From Niebla homalea (lineage: Eukaryota > Ascomycota > Lecanoromycetes > Lecanorales > Ramalinaceae): a DNA stretch of 64,000 nucleotides. The notes under the pieces were generated by a model, which was given only the letters and a program-made list of their open reading frames with translations, had not been told where the DNA came from and did not search any database. Shown in pieces: positions 1-10,470 of this stretch. The translations under genes and the position numbers were made by a program. The stretch spans positions 372,001 to 436,000 of the forward strand of contig JAHGAU010000008.1 in the NCBI GenBank assembly GCA_019925105.1, given 5' to 3'. Each line of letters starts with the position of its first letter. The stretch's first letter is position 1.

Positions 1-1898
1 CTCTCCAGCATGAGAAGATTGACCAAAGCCGGATTGCCAATCCATATCGCCCAATACAGCAAACTTAGACCTCGAGCGCTTATACTTCCCTGTCCGTGAA
101 ATTCGTATCGCGGACCAGAAATGGTATCTCCGTCAAGGAATGTCTCGACGAGACTTGTTGTTACTTGATAGAGCCGACTCTCAAGTTCATCATTGTGAGG
201 AGTCGTGAGGTTACTCGAAGTGAGGGCTGGGTGCAATGCAGACACAAGTTCCTTGTGGTCGTTCTTTAAAGCCACCAAGATGAGCCAGAAGGTGAATGCT
301 TGTACACTGAAGTAGGATGGCTTTCGTTGAAGGTGGTAAATATTTGCCGCCTCAATTAAACACGACAGACGTTGGGCATCCTCCTTCGTATTAGGCATAA
401 TTTCCTCGAAATTTACTTTGATTTGATCGCGGCCGATCTCGAGCTGGACCGGCTTTGTAAACCGAATGTTTAGCATGACCTCACCGTTTTGCTGCTTGGC
501 AACGAGCCTCGAAGCCCGGCCATCGAATTGTACCAAGAACATTACAATGCAAATGTTGAGACCTGAAGCCCTACATGAAGCGGCAATTTAAGTCAGCCAT
601 AAACGCTGAAAACCATGAAGCACCCGGGAAATCATGTCGATTGCATCCCAAAATTGCTCAGACATAATTCAACGGTCAAAGAACCTGCTCAGTCACGATT
701 CGAAAGTGAAAGAACATGCCCAGACACAATCCAATGATGAACAAGATTTTGCAGAATACGAAAACGTTCCTGGGCCTCCAACTTACATGAAATTGCATCC
801 CGCAACATTGAGAAAAAAAGCCTTTTCGTTTCCCTCAACTGCCCAAATTGTCTCCAAACTGCTAGCAGACGATCCAATCTGTGGTCTGAGGGATAGGACC
901 TTGCCTTGAGAGCCCTCCCATATGTAGAGATCCTCGTCATTGAGATTCCTCAAATTTTCAACAGTAAGGTCAGCCAGCTTTATCTTCTCGAATTCTCGCT
1001 TGATGGCGGTAGACAACGCTGTGATTTGTGCGCGAGTGCTTATGGAAACGAAGGAGACTTGTGGGTGACATGCAATTATATCGATCAGTATCCAGGAGGC
1101 TTTGATTAGAGCCACGAATGCTGGCTTGGGAACAGTCGATCCTGGGGTGGCGATTGGACGAATATCCAACTGGGCCTTCAATAGCCACCAGGTGCCAGTC
1201 TCGATCCACTGGCTTACACCTATGGTACTCCAAGGCTGATACATTTCAGCATGTTTGAGTAATGATGCACTCATTGAAGAACGTGTGATGTCGTCCTTCA
1301 GCAACGACTCGTCATCTGCAAGCGACAGGGAGGGTACTGAAATTCCCTGCAAGCCTCTTTGATCACCCATCTCTTCTCCCTGTTGGGCCACTATATAATT
1401 CCGTATTGCGTGTATGTCTGATTCCAATGCGTTGGTCGAGCTCTGTATCTTCTGCAGAGAACTGTTACCGATTTGAGTCAAGAGCAGGCTCATCATTGTG
1501 TTATGCTGGTTTAATTTGCTGCGAAGACTCTCGATCATAGACCAGTCGAAGGTAAATTTGAAACGTGTCCACATCTGCTTCCTCTTCGATGCCGTATTGG
1601 ATCCCATGATCTCGTATTTGAGAGCAATTTTCTCCATTTTCTTCAATGTCACTCGAATGTTACCAACCATATCATTGACCAGTTTCACCCGGTCATCGCC
1701 CGCCTGTATTAGAGAAGATTCGGGATCCTGGACATCCTCTTGCAGAATCTTGAGAGAATTTGACAAAGTCGATACTTCTGACACGAGCAATTGAAATTCC
1801 TGAGGTGCCCCTCTGGCAACCTTATAGCAATCCCGGTATATCAAGTATGCCAGATGCGCCGCATCTGCAAAATTACCTACATCGAATCCAAAAGACAT
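1..1898 (-). CDS. STAND-type N-terminal domain protein (3' end off window)
   Basis: Two exons are visible on the minus strand: 1898..787 and 570..1, the second open to the window edge. The intron 786..571 (216 nt) has a perfect GTAAGT donor and a TAG acceptor and keeps the frame, giving at least 560 residues. I start at the Met of MSFGFDVGNF because fungal proteins of this class typically begin this way; an in-frame Met lies 8 codons upstream. The N-terminus (A.LAYLIYRDCYKVARGAP.EF, then a helical heptad-like region) resembles the N-terminal helical domain found on fungal STAND/NLR proteins and on related proteins carrying ankyrin repeats. The last visible residues (LSLLYWAIWIGNPALVNLLM) look like the start of an ankyrin repeat. 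No NACHT motif is seen. Function is inferred only: signalling or nonself recognition. Confidence 0.75.
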
Positions 1899-1919
1899 GC
1901 TGAGCTCTGAAAAGAGTAG

Positions 1920-1938
1920 CAAGATATATATATATATG
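1920..1938 (-). promoter_or_regulatory. TATA-like (AT)n stretch upstream of the STAND-type gene
   Basis: An alternating TA run lies 22-40 nt before the chosen start codon of the minus-strand gene ending at 1898. It could act as a TATA element, but it is very close to the ATG and could equally be a simple dinucleotide repeat. Confidence 0.3.
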
Positions 1939-2424
1939 AGCCCGCGGCCGGATCAGCAGATTTGCAGTAAAGATACATCAATCAGAAGCCACGCTCAACA
2001 ACCTCGTGTATCATGATAGCAAACACCGCTGAGAACGCTGGACATCAAATAAAGCGTATCGACGTGGAATTTCGAAAGCTTGAGCGAAAACAAAGTAAAA
2101 ACTTTTTATATATAGTGGAAGAGCATAAGTATGTCAAGATAGAGAACAAAAGGCGCAGGCGACAGCTTTCGATCCTTTGCGTGGCAGTGCCACGGCACGG
2201 CCTGAAGAATTGCCTCGTTCAAGGCCATCTTGTTTATCTTACTGCCGTCCATCAATATGACGTCATTCTAGAATTATACACCCGAAGAATAGCCGGCGCA
2301 GACTCTTTCCACTGACTCATTCACTAGCAGCTACAGTCTTCGAATCAGTCAATGTGTGAGGAATGATCTCTTTGACGAAGTAAGGTGGACTTCTCTCGGA
2401 TCGCTCATTATCGCAGACGGGTCA
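1939..2424. other. Divergent intergenic region
   Basis: This region separates the minus-strand STAND-type gene from the plus-strand MET2-type gene and presumably holds both promoters. An open frame at 2013-2315 has no recognisable similarity and no fitting splice context. I see no RNA gene or repeat here. Confidence 0.4.
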
Positions 2425-4189
2425 ATGGCAACCATTGGTGGAGCAATGACCATGGATCCTTCTCGACCACCATCGGCACCGGCTGCAAAACCTCACCTCG
2501 GTCAGTATCCCCTCCACCCTTGCACCCGGATTCAATGTTTGCATTGAAGGCATGCTAAATCCCGTAGAGAGGGCTCGCCGTCAGCCTGAAAACCCTTATG
2601 CCGCCCTCATTCCTGACCAACAGATCGTCATTGTCCCCTCCTTTACCCTTGAATCTGGCGTTGTTCTCCGCAATGTCCCCGTTGCCTACAGTGCCAGGGG
2701 CAAGCTGTCCGCAGCCGGGGACAATGCACTCGTCATCTGCCACGCATTATCTGGCAGTGCAGATGTAGCAGATTGGTGGGGCCCATTGATGGGCGGAGCA
2801 GGAAGAGCATTTGATATCTCCCGCTTCTTCGTGATATGTCTGAATAGCCTCGGAAGCCCATATGGGACTGCAAGTCCTGTGACGAGTGTGGATGGTGATC
2901 CTACGAAGCCACATTATGGTCCAGAATTTCCTCTTACCACGATACGGGATGATGTCAAGTAGGTCAATCAAGCGTCCCCATCCCCAAGCTCAAAGTTGAC
3001 CCTTATTAGTCTTCACAAGATCGTTCTTGATGACTTAGGCGTCAACCAGATCGCAGCAGCCGTTGGTGGTTCCATGGGCGGCATGCTTGTGTTGGAGTAC
3101 GCATACTTTGGGCCAGGATATGTGCGAGCCATTGTGCCAATCGCTACATCGAGCCGGCACAGTGCTTGGGGTATCAGCTGGGGTGAAGGCCAACGGCAAG
3201 CCATCTACGCCGATGCAAAATACGAGGATGGGTACTACTCATTTGAGGACCCTCCATCTACAGGCCTCGGCGCTGCTCGCATGCAAGCCCTGCTGACATA
3301 CCGGAGCCGAGACTCCTTTGAAGCCCGCTTTGGCCGTAACGTGCGTGGGCCTCCCGAAAATCCTCAAGTCAACGGGACCGAGCAAGAGCGGCCGCAAACG
3401 CCCTCAGATGAGCATTTTGCAATCCACAATGACGGTCATAAGAATGCCGGCCACGTACGATCACACATCAACGGCGATGCAGCACCCAATAGCGTCAACA
3501 CCGCACAATTCACTGATCCGCAATTCAATGGTACAACGACCTTCTCCCCGCCTACACCTTCGCCATCAAAGCCAAATCGGCCGCACCGCACCACCTCGAC
3601 AACCTACTTCTCCGCACAATCTTACCTACGCTATCAAGGCCAAAAGTTCGTCAATCGCTTCGACAGCAATTGCTACATTGCCATTACCCGCAAGCTAGAC
3701 ACCCACGATGTATCCAAGCACTACCAAGATACTCCGCCCCCTCCTGCTATATCAATCACCGAGCCCTCAGATCTCACGCCTGCAGGCCCATCGGCTACCT
3801 TCTTGACAGCAAATGGTGACGGCAATCCCAGCGACCACGTACTCACCTCGGCCCTGCACATGATAAAGCAACCGACCCTCGTCCTAGGCATTGAAAGCGA
3901 TGGCCTCTTCACCTTCGCAGAGCAGCAGGAGCTAGCGACCCACATTCCGAACGCACAGCTGCGCAAGATCGAGAGCCCCGAGGGGCATGATGCATTTTTG
4001 TTGCAGTTCCAGCAGGTGAACCAGCACATTCTCGAGTTCTTCAGGGAAGTTTTGCCGGATCTCATGAGTCCAGAGGTTGAGGAGGTAGACAAAGCGAACC
4101 GTGACGTGGAGGCAGATGATACGGTTGGGGAGATGAGCAAGACAAGCACGTTTGGCGAGGCCGAAGTAGGGGATTTCACGGCTTGGTGA
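2425..4189 (+). CDS. MET2: Homoserine (or serine) O-acetyltransferase, MET2/CysA family
   Basis: Exons 2425..2500, 2568..2958 and 3010..4189 join in frame to 548 residues. The protein transfers acetyl from acetyl-CoA to homoserine (MET2) or to serine (the CysA-type fungal relatives) in sulfur amino-acid synthesis. It has the alpha/beta-hydrolase layout of the family: SGSADVADWWGPLMG near residue 100, nucleophile Ser177 in GGSMGGM, then Asp453 (ESDGLF) and His482 (GHDAFL), which complete a triad. Between nucleophile and Asp there is a long low-complexity insert (about residues 275-385, rich in P, S, T, N) before the conserved RYQGQKFVNRFD block, typical of fungal members. Motifs alone do not separate homoserine from serine specificity. 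Intron 1 uses GTCAGT and intron 2 is 51 nt. Confidence 0.9.
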
Positions 4190-4204
4190 CTGTTCGATTG
4201 TCGA

Positions 4205-4290
4205 GAGCAGGGCGACTTAGCTCGGATGGTCTTCCTCTTTCTCACTGGAATAATGGTTTTGTAATGAGATAATAAAAGGAGTGATTATAC
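4205..4290. repeat. MET2 3'-flank segment duplicated (inverted) at 12413-12510
   Basis: The reverse complement of 4207-4300 aligns without gaps to 12417-12510, at roughly three quarters identity by eye (shared blocks include CCATTATTCCA and AGAAAGAGGAAG). It begins just after the MET2 stop codon, so the copy here is probably the original and the copy at 12.4 kb the derivative. Confidence 0.7.
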
Positions 4291-4369
4291 TTCATCAGGA
4301 ATGATACAAATCGCATGGAAATCTTGTGACGAGACCCGAATATTGAGACCTGTCCTCCTTGATCACTTG

Positions 4370-4570
4370 CTCATTCCGCCCCGCCCCGCCCGCCTTATCA
4401 ACTGCTCCGCACGAATCAACAAGTCCATCCACACGCCATGCCTTCCTAAGCCACTACACATATCACCGCGGACGGGCCGTACGAGCGGGCGTATTCTGGC
4501 TTCTACGTGCTCATCGGTGAATGCTACATCCGTACTATCATGGGTGGCGAGGCAGTTCCGGACCCTCAAC
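4370..4570 (+). pseudogene. Relic of a secreted-protein paralog (copy A)
   Basis: This plus-strand stretch matches the minus-strand relic at 12330-12091: both read RLxNC...N then, after about 30 codons, RAYSGFYVLIGE.YIR.IM.GEA. Copy A changes frame between the two blocks and has no start codon or signal peptide, so it is probably not expressed. Its first block resembles the RLMDCSRTINDFIH block of the intact neighbour on the opposite strand (5340-4624). It may be a fragment of the same family placed tail-to-tail with it. Confidence 0.45.
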
Positions 4571-4623
4571 CCTATCCCCCCTCCCCCTTCCACCACCCCT
4601 CTCTCCTCCCCTACCCATCTCCG

Positions 4624-5340
4624 CTATCCAATCCGAGGCGGCACCCCCCTCCCCACCGTCACAATCCCTCCGAACACGCTGCTCACCCCTCCCATCATCG
4701 TCTTGCCTGGCTGTAGGCACCCGACCATGATCCGGTCCAAGACATCCTGCAGCGTGATCCGCATCCACTCGTCGTGATACCGCGCCACGCCAGCGCGCAG
4801 CCAGATCTTCGCTTGGCAGGTCCCGTGGGTGGAGGACCAGGGGACGAGGAGGTAGCCTGGCAGGGTGGCCGTACTGGGTGGCCTCCCGAGTAGGGAGATA
4901 CCGGGTGGGCGGTGTGGTGACCTGCGGCAGCGGCGTGATTCGATGGCTGGGCTTTCCAATATGCCGCCTTGGCTTGGCCCACCTTCGTCGATGAGGGTGG
5001 TGGCCTGCTCGAGCATCGCGTGGATGAAATCGTTGATTGTGCGGGAGCAGTCCATGAGGCGCGGCGGAGTGGGTGTCGGATGAGGGGCCGGGAAGGGGAT
5101 TGGTGGGAAAATGCATCGGGTTGTGAACGTGAGACTGAGGTTGTGGGGTGTGAGGAATGTGGGATTGGAGAAGGGAAGGAGGGAGAGGGGGGTGAGGCTG
5201 TGGAGGGTTGTGGGGTGTGAGGGTGCGGGGGTCTGATGAAGAGGTTTAGAAGGCGGTTTGGTGGTTGGTAGGGCGTTGATGCGGTGGATAAGGCTGAGGA
5301 GGAGGAGGAGGAGGAGGAGGAGGGATAGGAGGGACATCAC
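4624..5340 (-). CDS. Small secreted protein, fungal HGTCQ-type family
   Basis: Single-exon frame of 238 residues. The start gives a clear signal peptide: MMSLLS, nine leucines in a row, then LSLIHRINA. The poly-Leu core is written by a (CTC)n microsatellite. A proline/threonine-rich linker of about 70 residues follows, then the C-terminal domain: DCSRTINDFIHAM, WSSTHGTCQAKIW, and RITLQDVLDRIMVGC followed by GG.SSVFGG. This pattern (an early Cys, an HGTC block, then ASW/RITLQD..I...C and a Gly-rich end) recurs in fungal secreted proteins of unknown role. Codons are strongly C-rich. It converges with a relic at 4370-4570 and has a degenerate copy at 12.5-12.9 kb. Function is unknown; it could be an effector-like or cell-wall protein. 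Confidence 0.6.
   Translation of the reverse strand: MMSLLSLLLLLLLLLSLIHRINALPTTKPPSKPLHQTPAPSHPTTLHSLTPLSLLPFSNPTFLTPHNLSLTFTTRCIFPPIPFPAPHPTPTPPRLMDCSRTINDFIHAMLEQATTLIDEGGPSQGGILESPAIESRRCRRSPHRPPGISLLGRPPSTATLPGYLLVPWSSTHGTCQAKIWLRAGVARYHDEWMRITLQDVLDRIMVGCLQPGKTMMGGVSSVFGGIVTVGRGVPPRIG
5288..5326. repeat. GAG/CTC trinucleotide microsatellite
   Basis: About nine uninterrupted GAG units on the plus strand, read as CTC (Leu) in the minus-strand secreted-protein gene, where they form the hydrophobic core of the signal peptide. Confidence 0.85.
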
Positions 5341-6162
5341 GAGGGGCCAGCGCGATAAGGGGAAGTGAGAGGCGCCGAACCCGACCTCAAATCAGCGCTC
5401 CGATTTGAAGGAGGCACGACGGATCAGAACATCGTCACATGTTAAAGGTCAAGTAAGAGAACGAAGGTATATCAGATCGATTATTGAACCCATACCCACT
5501 GGACTGGTACAGCCGTTGGATAACCTTGGATTTATGCGACTGCGTGTGGGCGCGTATCCTAAGATATGCGGTGATGAGGAAGAGCCCCACACGATTTCAT
5601 TGGACTCTTGATCAGTTGATCGTCTTATTTCTTACGCGGATGTGAGAATCCAGGATGTGAGAGACAACGACATATCTTAAATGCGAAGCTTGAAGACAGT
5701 AAATATCTCGCAAGGAACCCTTTCCATCAATTAGTGAAGACGTGAAACTGACAGTCAATAAGGCGTCTTCATGCATAGTGCCACAGCGTTCAAGTACTAA
5801 GTGCCATTGTGAATTGACGCGAGAGAGACGTTTATCATGATAGACTCTCCGTACTCACCTCATCACATAGATGGCTCCAACTCTTCTGGCAATGTCGTGC
5901 CAATAGCAGTCACAAGCCATCAGGGATGCTAGACTTCAGATTCGAAATTTCTCCCCCGTAGCTCCCAATGTGAGCTAGTCTCGCCTCTGAGTGGGTAGCA
6001 CGCCCCAAGGTGAGCCCTAATCCCATGGATAGACGCCTGAACGAGGAAGCGAAACTCCCTGGGGCTTCGTGCATTGCAAGTTGAAGTGACGGGTAGACAA
6101 TCGTGCGGGGACTTCTGAATCCTGGATCCTCGATCTCCCCAAAACCTCACTCCGTTATTCTT
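5341..6162. other. Intergenic, nothing recognised
   Basis: Contains only short open frames (5405-5611 plus, 5929-6216 minus) with no recognisable motifs. The second runs into the left terminal repeat of the adjacent MITE. No RNA gene seen. Confidence 0.4.
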
Positions 6163-6275
6163 TACCCCTTCATCCTTTTTTCTTTGTCGGGTCCGGATTT
6201 TTGCGACCGATTTCATGAACTTTTTCTCAAAATCACTATTTAGCTATGTACTTAACAACCACGCTTTGACACTTA
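6163..6275 (+). repeat. Left terminal inverted repeat of the MITE
   Basis: Starts at the TA before CCCCTTCATCC and ends near ACCACGCTTTG. Confidence 0.75.
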
Positions 6276-6587
6276 CTGAAAGTACTTATACATAGTCTTT
6301 ATAGCTTATAGAAGCTTTAATGTTAATTTTAACTAATATGAAGCTATTATGGTCGAGTTATAAGGGGGTATTTTCTTTGCTTGGAATTTCACTCGAGCCC
6401 CAGGTCAATCTAGCCCTTCGGGCCCCGTGACTACCCCGCTACCCCACCAAGAAATTCGAGTTCCGGGGTTCAAAAACACACATTTACTCTACCACCAGCC
6501 ATCCATTTAAATCTACGAAATTGGATCTGAAACTTAGATCATTGATTCTTTATGATATAGAGATACAGTCTATCTACTTTAACTTAA

Positions 6588-6700
6588 TCCAAAAGCGTGG
6601 TTGTTCAATGGGTAACTGAAATGTGATTTTAACAAAATTTTCATGAAATCGATCGCAAAAAATCCGGACCCGACAAGAAAAAAGCATGAAGGGGTGGGTA
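6588..6700 (-). repeat. Right terminal inverted repeat of the MITE
   Basis: Reverse-complement partner of 6163-6275, ending in GAAGGGGTGGGTA. Confidence 0.75.
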
Positions 6701-6702
6701 CA

Positions 6703-7198
6703 TGAAATTTACATTACACCCTTTCCTTTTGCTTCTCCTTTTCCTTCACAACCCTTCGCTCTCTGAACCTGTCCTCCTTCGCAACCCTTCATTCTCTTTA
6801 CTACTCTACGCTCTGCAAATCTTTACTCTTCCAAGTCTAAGACACTACCAAATTCGACAATCAACGATCCCTGGCACTAGGTACAGTAACTGCGTCAATG
6901 AAGAAGAAGGATTCACTTCCCACTTTTATTCCGATATATTTGCCATCTAAATACAGTACAATGTCCACGCGCATACAACGCTGGATGGCGATTGCGTCGT
7001 TTTTGGAATTAGAAAGCCGGATATGGAAGTCAAGGTCAACCCATGGATCTTGAAACCTTCGTGATAGCATTACCCAACAGCCACCTTAGTCTGACGCGAA
7101 ATCTCTGTCAGCTTTCCAAATCCTTTGCGAAACTACGTGCTCTTGGACGGAGGGAGAGATTCTTACCCTGCGGATCAAGTCGATAGCCTAGAAGCACG
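6703..7198. other. Intergenic, nothing recognised
   Basis: An 82-codon frame begins right at the MITE border (6702) and looks hydrophobic at its start, but it shows no conserved motif and I do not support it as a gene. Confidence 0.35.
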
Positions 7199-9713
7199 TC
7201 ACTGAAACTTAGTGCTCACGCTATGCGAGCCCAACGTCTCTCCCTTATAAAGAACCCTGAACTCATTAGAAGCTCCTGATGGTATCATCTCAAGTTCGTA
7301 TTCCATCTTTTTCAACACCTTCCCGCTCCCACTAGTGTAGTCCTTGAGAGAAGAAAAAGCAACGTTGACCGTATGTTTGAAAACGCAGAGCTTTTTCACG
7401 CCTGTCGCACATCGGGTTGGTGGATCCTCATCTTCGCATTGGTAGATGGATTCTGCCAATTCTTCCTCGAATTCTTCCTTGCTGCTGTAAGATCGATACC
7501 ATGCTTGCTTGGTAGGCTTCAATTTTGAAACGTTGTCGCCCTATTGCACAAGTCAGCAGAGATTAGCCTGAGGTGAGATCGACCTTGTGGATAGGAGGCA
7601 GGAGTGTTCAGGATTTTTGATCAGCCCCGATGAGCTCCCTGTTTCATAGGTCGCCCTCTGATCGCAATCTGCAACAACACGAGCCCCCCCCCAAATGCTA
7701 AGTATGGAGCCGGGAAACCACAAGCACTCCTTCTGAGGAATGTGAGTTTTCAAGAGTCCAAGGCTAAGCCCGGGTTGGGGACCTGAAATGACTTTTATCA
7801 CTTCGAGGTGGATTATCAACGGACCTTGCGGAGATACCATTCCATTTGTCCCCCAGCGAAATACATGCTTTCCTCCTCATCCCAATACTTGTCCGTTTCG
7901 AGGTGTCTATCCTTGGAGAAAGGTGTCCTGAACCTAACGCCCAAGCTTGCCCTTGCGATTGTAGAAATGACACTGACTGGACTCGCCACACTCAGGACTC
8001 GTTCGCTGCTGTTTCCAAGGAGGGTTGGCGCTTCAAGGAAACCTTTGAAAACGGCTCCACGGCATATGGCAGTGCGTCTGCAGGGAGTATGTTAGATACT
8101 CTCCTTATCATGTGTAGAGATCAACGCCTCTTACGGTTTGATGCCTGTGGATTGAAGTATATCAATTTTCTTGCCACCATACTTCTCCTTCAAGTGCTCG
8201 TAGAGATAAGGACTCGAACCAAGACCTCCCACGAGGATAATACCCTGAATCATGTGAGACATACCTTATTAAAGTGGTTTGGAGTCAAGCTCTTACAGTG
8301 ACTGAAAGCTTTTTTCCCTTAATCTTGCGAATTTGTCCATCAACAAGATTTTCAATCTCGGCAAAAGGTTTAGTAAAGGGTTTCTGAATGTCGGTGCTAG
8401 TCATTCCTCGTCAGAAACCGTGGCTTAAGTAATCGGACGAAGAGCCCCACCTGGCGAAGTGGATACGTCCACTTTTGATGTAGGGTTTCATGCTTTCGTC
8501 ATTCAGACCTGAACCCTCAAGAGCTTCGGCTGGGATGGCAACAATGTATTCCTTAGTTGCATTTTCGAGTTTGAACTGTGGTTTGATTGCATATTCCCAT
8601 TCGTTTTTCATGATATCTCTGATGCCGTTTTGGCTGAGTTTGTTCCACTTGCGACCCAATCGATTTTTGCACATGCTTTCGAAGGCTTCATCAACAAAGA
8701 TGCCCCCGCAAAGACCGCCTATATGTGGTCAATATCGCAACATTGGGTCTATGGGAGGCGAAATCACGAACCTGTGCCTATGACAGCTTCGTGGAGTGCG
8801 ATTGGATCCACATCACCGACTTTGTAGCTGATGAGATCCTACCGAGTACAAAAGTTAGCTGCCCAGAACGGTCAGACTGCATAATGCTGCTGGTGCTAAC
8901 TTACAACCGTACCACCGCCAGCATCGCATATCACATAGACATCTCCAGTATCAATCCGTCGCCCCCCTTCACAGAGCGTTGCCAGCGCTGCTGCTTCTGG
9001 CTCGGGAGCATAAGCCAGCGTGGTGGGTCCAGCAGGGCGAGTATTGAGTATCCCAGCTTTTCTTGCAGCTTCTCCCATAGCTTGCCGAGCATAATCTTTC
9101 CATATCGCAGGCACGGTGATGACAACATGAAATGCCATTGCTTCGATCACGGACTTGCCGCGTGCTTTGTAGATTGTCTCAAGAATATGTTTCCACAAGG
9201 CTCCCAAGTAATCACCAATGAGATCCGTGGCAGTCTTACCGATTTCCCTGAGCACTTTGCGTCCTCTTAATATGAATTCCGATCCTTTGAGTTCTGAAGC
9301 CAGATCTTCTTCTCGCAAGAGAAGCAATTTGAACCAGCGGATAGGATCTGCATCTGGTGGGATTGTGTACCCCCACATGAACTCGTCATGCTCATAAAAA
9401 AGCTCAGTCGGGGCTTTGCCTTCTTCGCGTCCGTGTCCTGGCCAAGTGGTGATGAGGTTGACTTGGTCATTTTCAAAGTCCGCAATATCAGCCCAAGCTG
9501 CACCAGAGTATCTACACAGTCTTCAGCAAGGCGGGATGAAACCGTTGAAGACCAGATCACAAAGACATACGTTGTACCAAAATCAATTCCGATCACCATG
9601 AAGTCGTCAAGGTCCGAATTTTTCTTCTGCTTCAGTCTCGTAACCAGCCTCTTGAGAGACCAAGAATTGTCGGACTTCTCAATAGTACCGGAGGATTTCC
9701 TTCCGAATCCCAT
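7199..9713 (-). CDS. Hsp70-like (actin-type ATPase) protein, fungal orphan class
   Basis: Eight exons join in frame to 629 residues: 9713..9571, 9511..8905, 8838..8772, 8718..8451, 8396..8297, 8244..8135, 8077..7825, 7540..7199. The last intron is long (284 nt). ATPase-fold motifs appear in order: phosphate-1 loop GIDFGTTYSG (about residues 42-51), VVITVPAIW, phosphate-2 CDAGGGTVD, then IGTGGLCGG and adenosine motif GIILVGGLGSSPYL. The C-terminal part (KPTKQAWYRSYSS, DEDPPTR, EMIPSGAS) belongs to the fungal Hsp70-like group rather than to canonical cytosolic or mitochondrial Hsp70, whose EEVD tail is absent. In this group ATP-dependent remodelling is assumed, but clients are unknown. Such genes are often numerous and variable in filamentous fungi and here sit among HET/NLR genes. 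Confidence 0.9.
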
Positions 9714-10470
9714 GGTGTGAAGCCCTTGATGGCGCCAAATGTGAAGGAGGCCTCTATTACGGAAGCGTTATGGGCGCAAGTAGACAGTGGTTCTTGTTCA
9801 CAAGGTTGACTGCTGAAGTGTGGAAAATTGGATGGAGTCAGTCCCCCATGGTCGAGCATTTAACAAGGCACACTTGCAGATCAGTGCTTCCAATCTCGTT
9901 TTCTTATCTTGGAGGGAAGCCCACAAGATAGCGTCGAAGAAATGTGTCGGCTGTCTTGCGAGCATCAATGCAGCTCGCAGTACGGCCAGCCAATGGAAGG
10001 TATTGCAACCAAATTGTGTGGCACCCAGTGTGCCAAGATCTGCGCTCGAACTGCTCTTTGCAGGCTAGACTGGGGTTTTTGTATCTAGCTCTCCCATAAA
10101 TCATGAAAATTTCCAGACCCTTTGATCTCCTATTGGATCAATGAGATGGCTAGGAATGATAAGGATATGATGGCTGGAATGCCAGCTCCTCGTGACAAAT
10201 AGCAACCATGCAGTAATGACTAATACGAGCCCCACGAAAACAAGGCCAACCACTACCCTACTATTAGAACCTGAGATTATTCCAACTATCGGGCTAAAGT
10301 ATCGACCTGAACCGACATTTCTCAAGTATTCTTGCCCACCAGCCAGTGCTTATCCATAACTACAATTTCAAATTGATGACTCTCGCCAAAAGACCAGCTT
10401 GACAAAACAATACCTGCACGAAAATACAAACGGGAACGTAGAGTATTGGAGGCCGATCTTCCATTCAAGC
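9714..10470. other. Divergent intergenic region
   Basis: Lies between the minus-strand Hsp70-like gene and the plus-strand coiled-coil gene. Short frames on both strands lack recognisable content. It presumably carries both promoters. Confidence 0.4.

Larger units (their letters stand above)
6163..6702. mobile_element. MITE-like element with ~110-bp terminal inverted repeats
   Basis: 6163-6275 and the reverse complement of 6588-6700 align along their whole length, roughly 85% by eye. Shared blocks include CCCCTTCAT, TTGTCGGGTCCGGATTTTT, GATTTCATGAA and AACAACCACGCTTT. The element is about 540 bp, AT-rich inside, and has no coding capacity. TA flanks both ends, which would fit a Tc1/mariner-type target duplication, though the outermost bases differ by a 3-4 nt indel. 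It is a non-autonomous transposon relic. Confidence 0.8.

Noticed and set aside
6702..6950. 82-codon frame with hydrophobic start next to the MITE
   Set aside because: Looks like a signal peptide only because of TTC/CTT-rich sequence; nothing recognisable follows.
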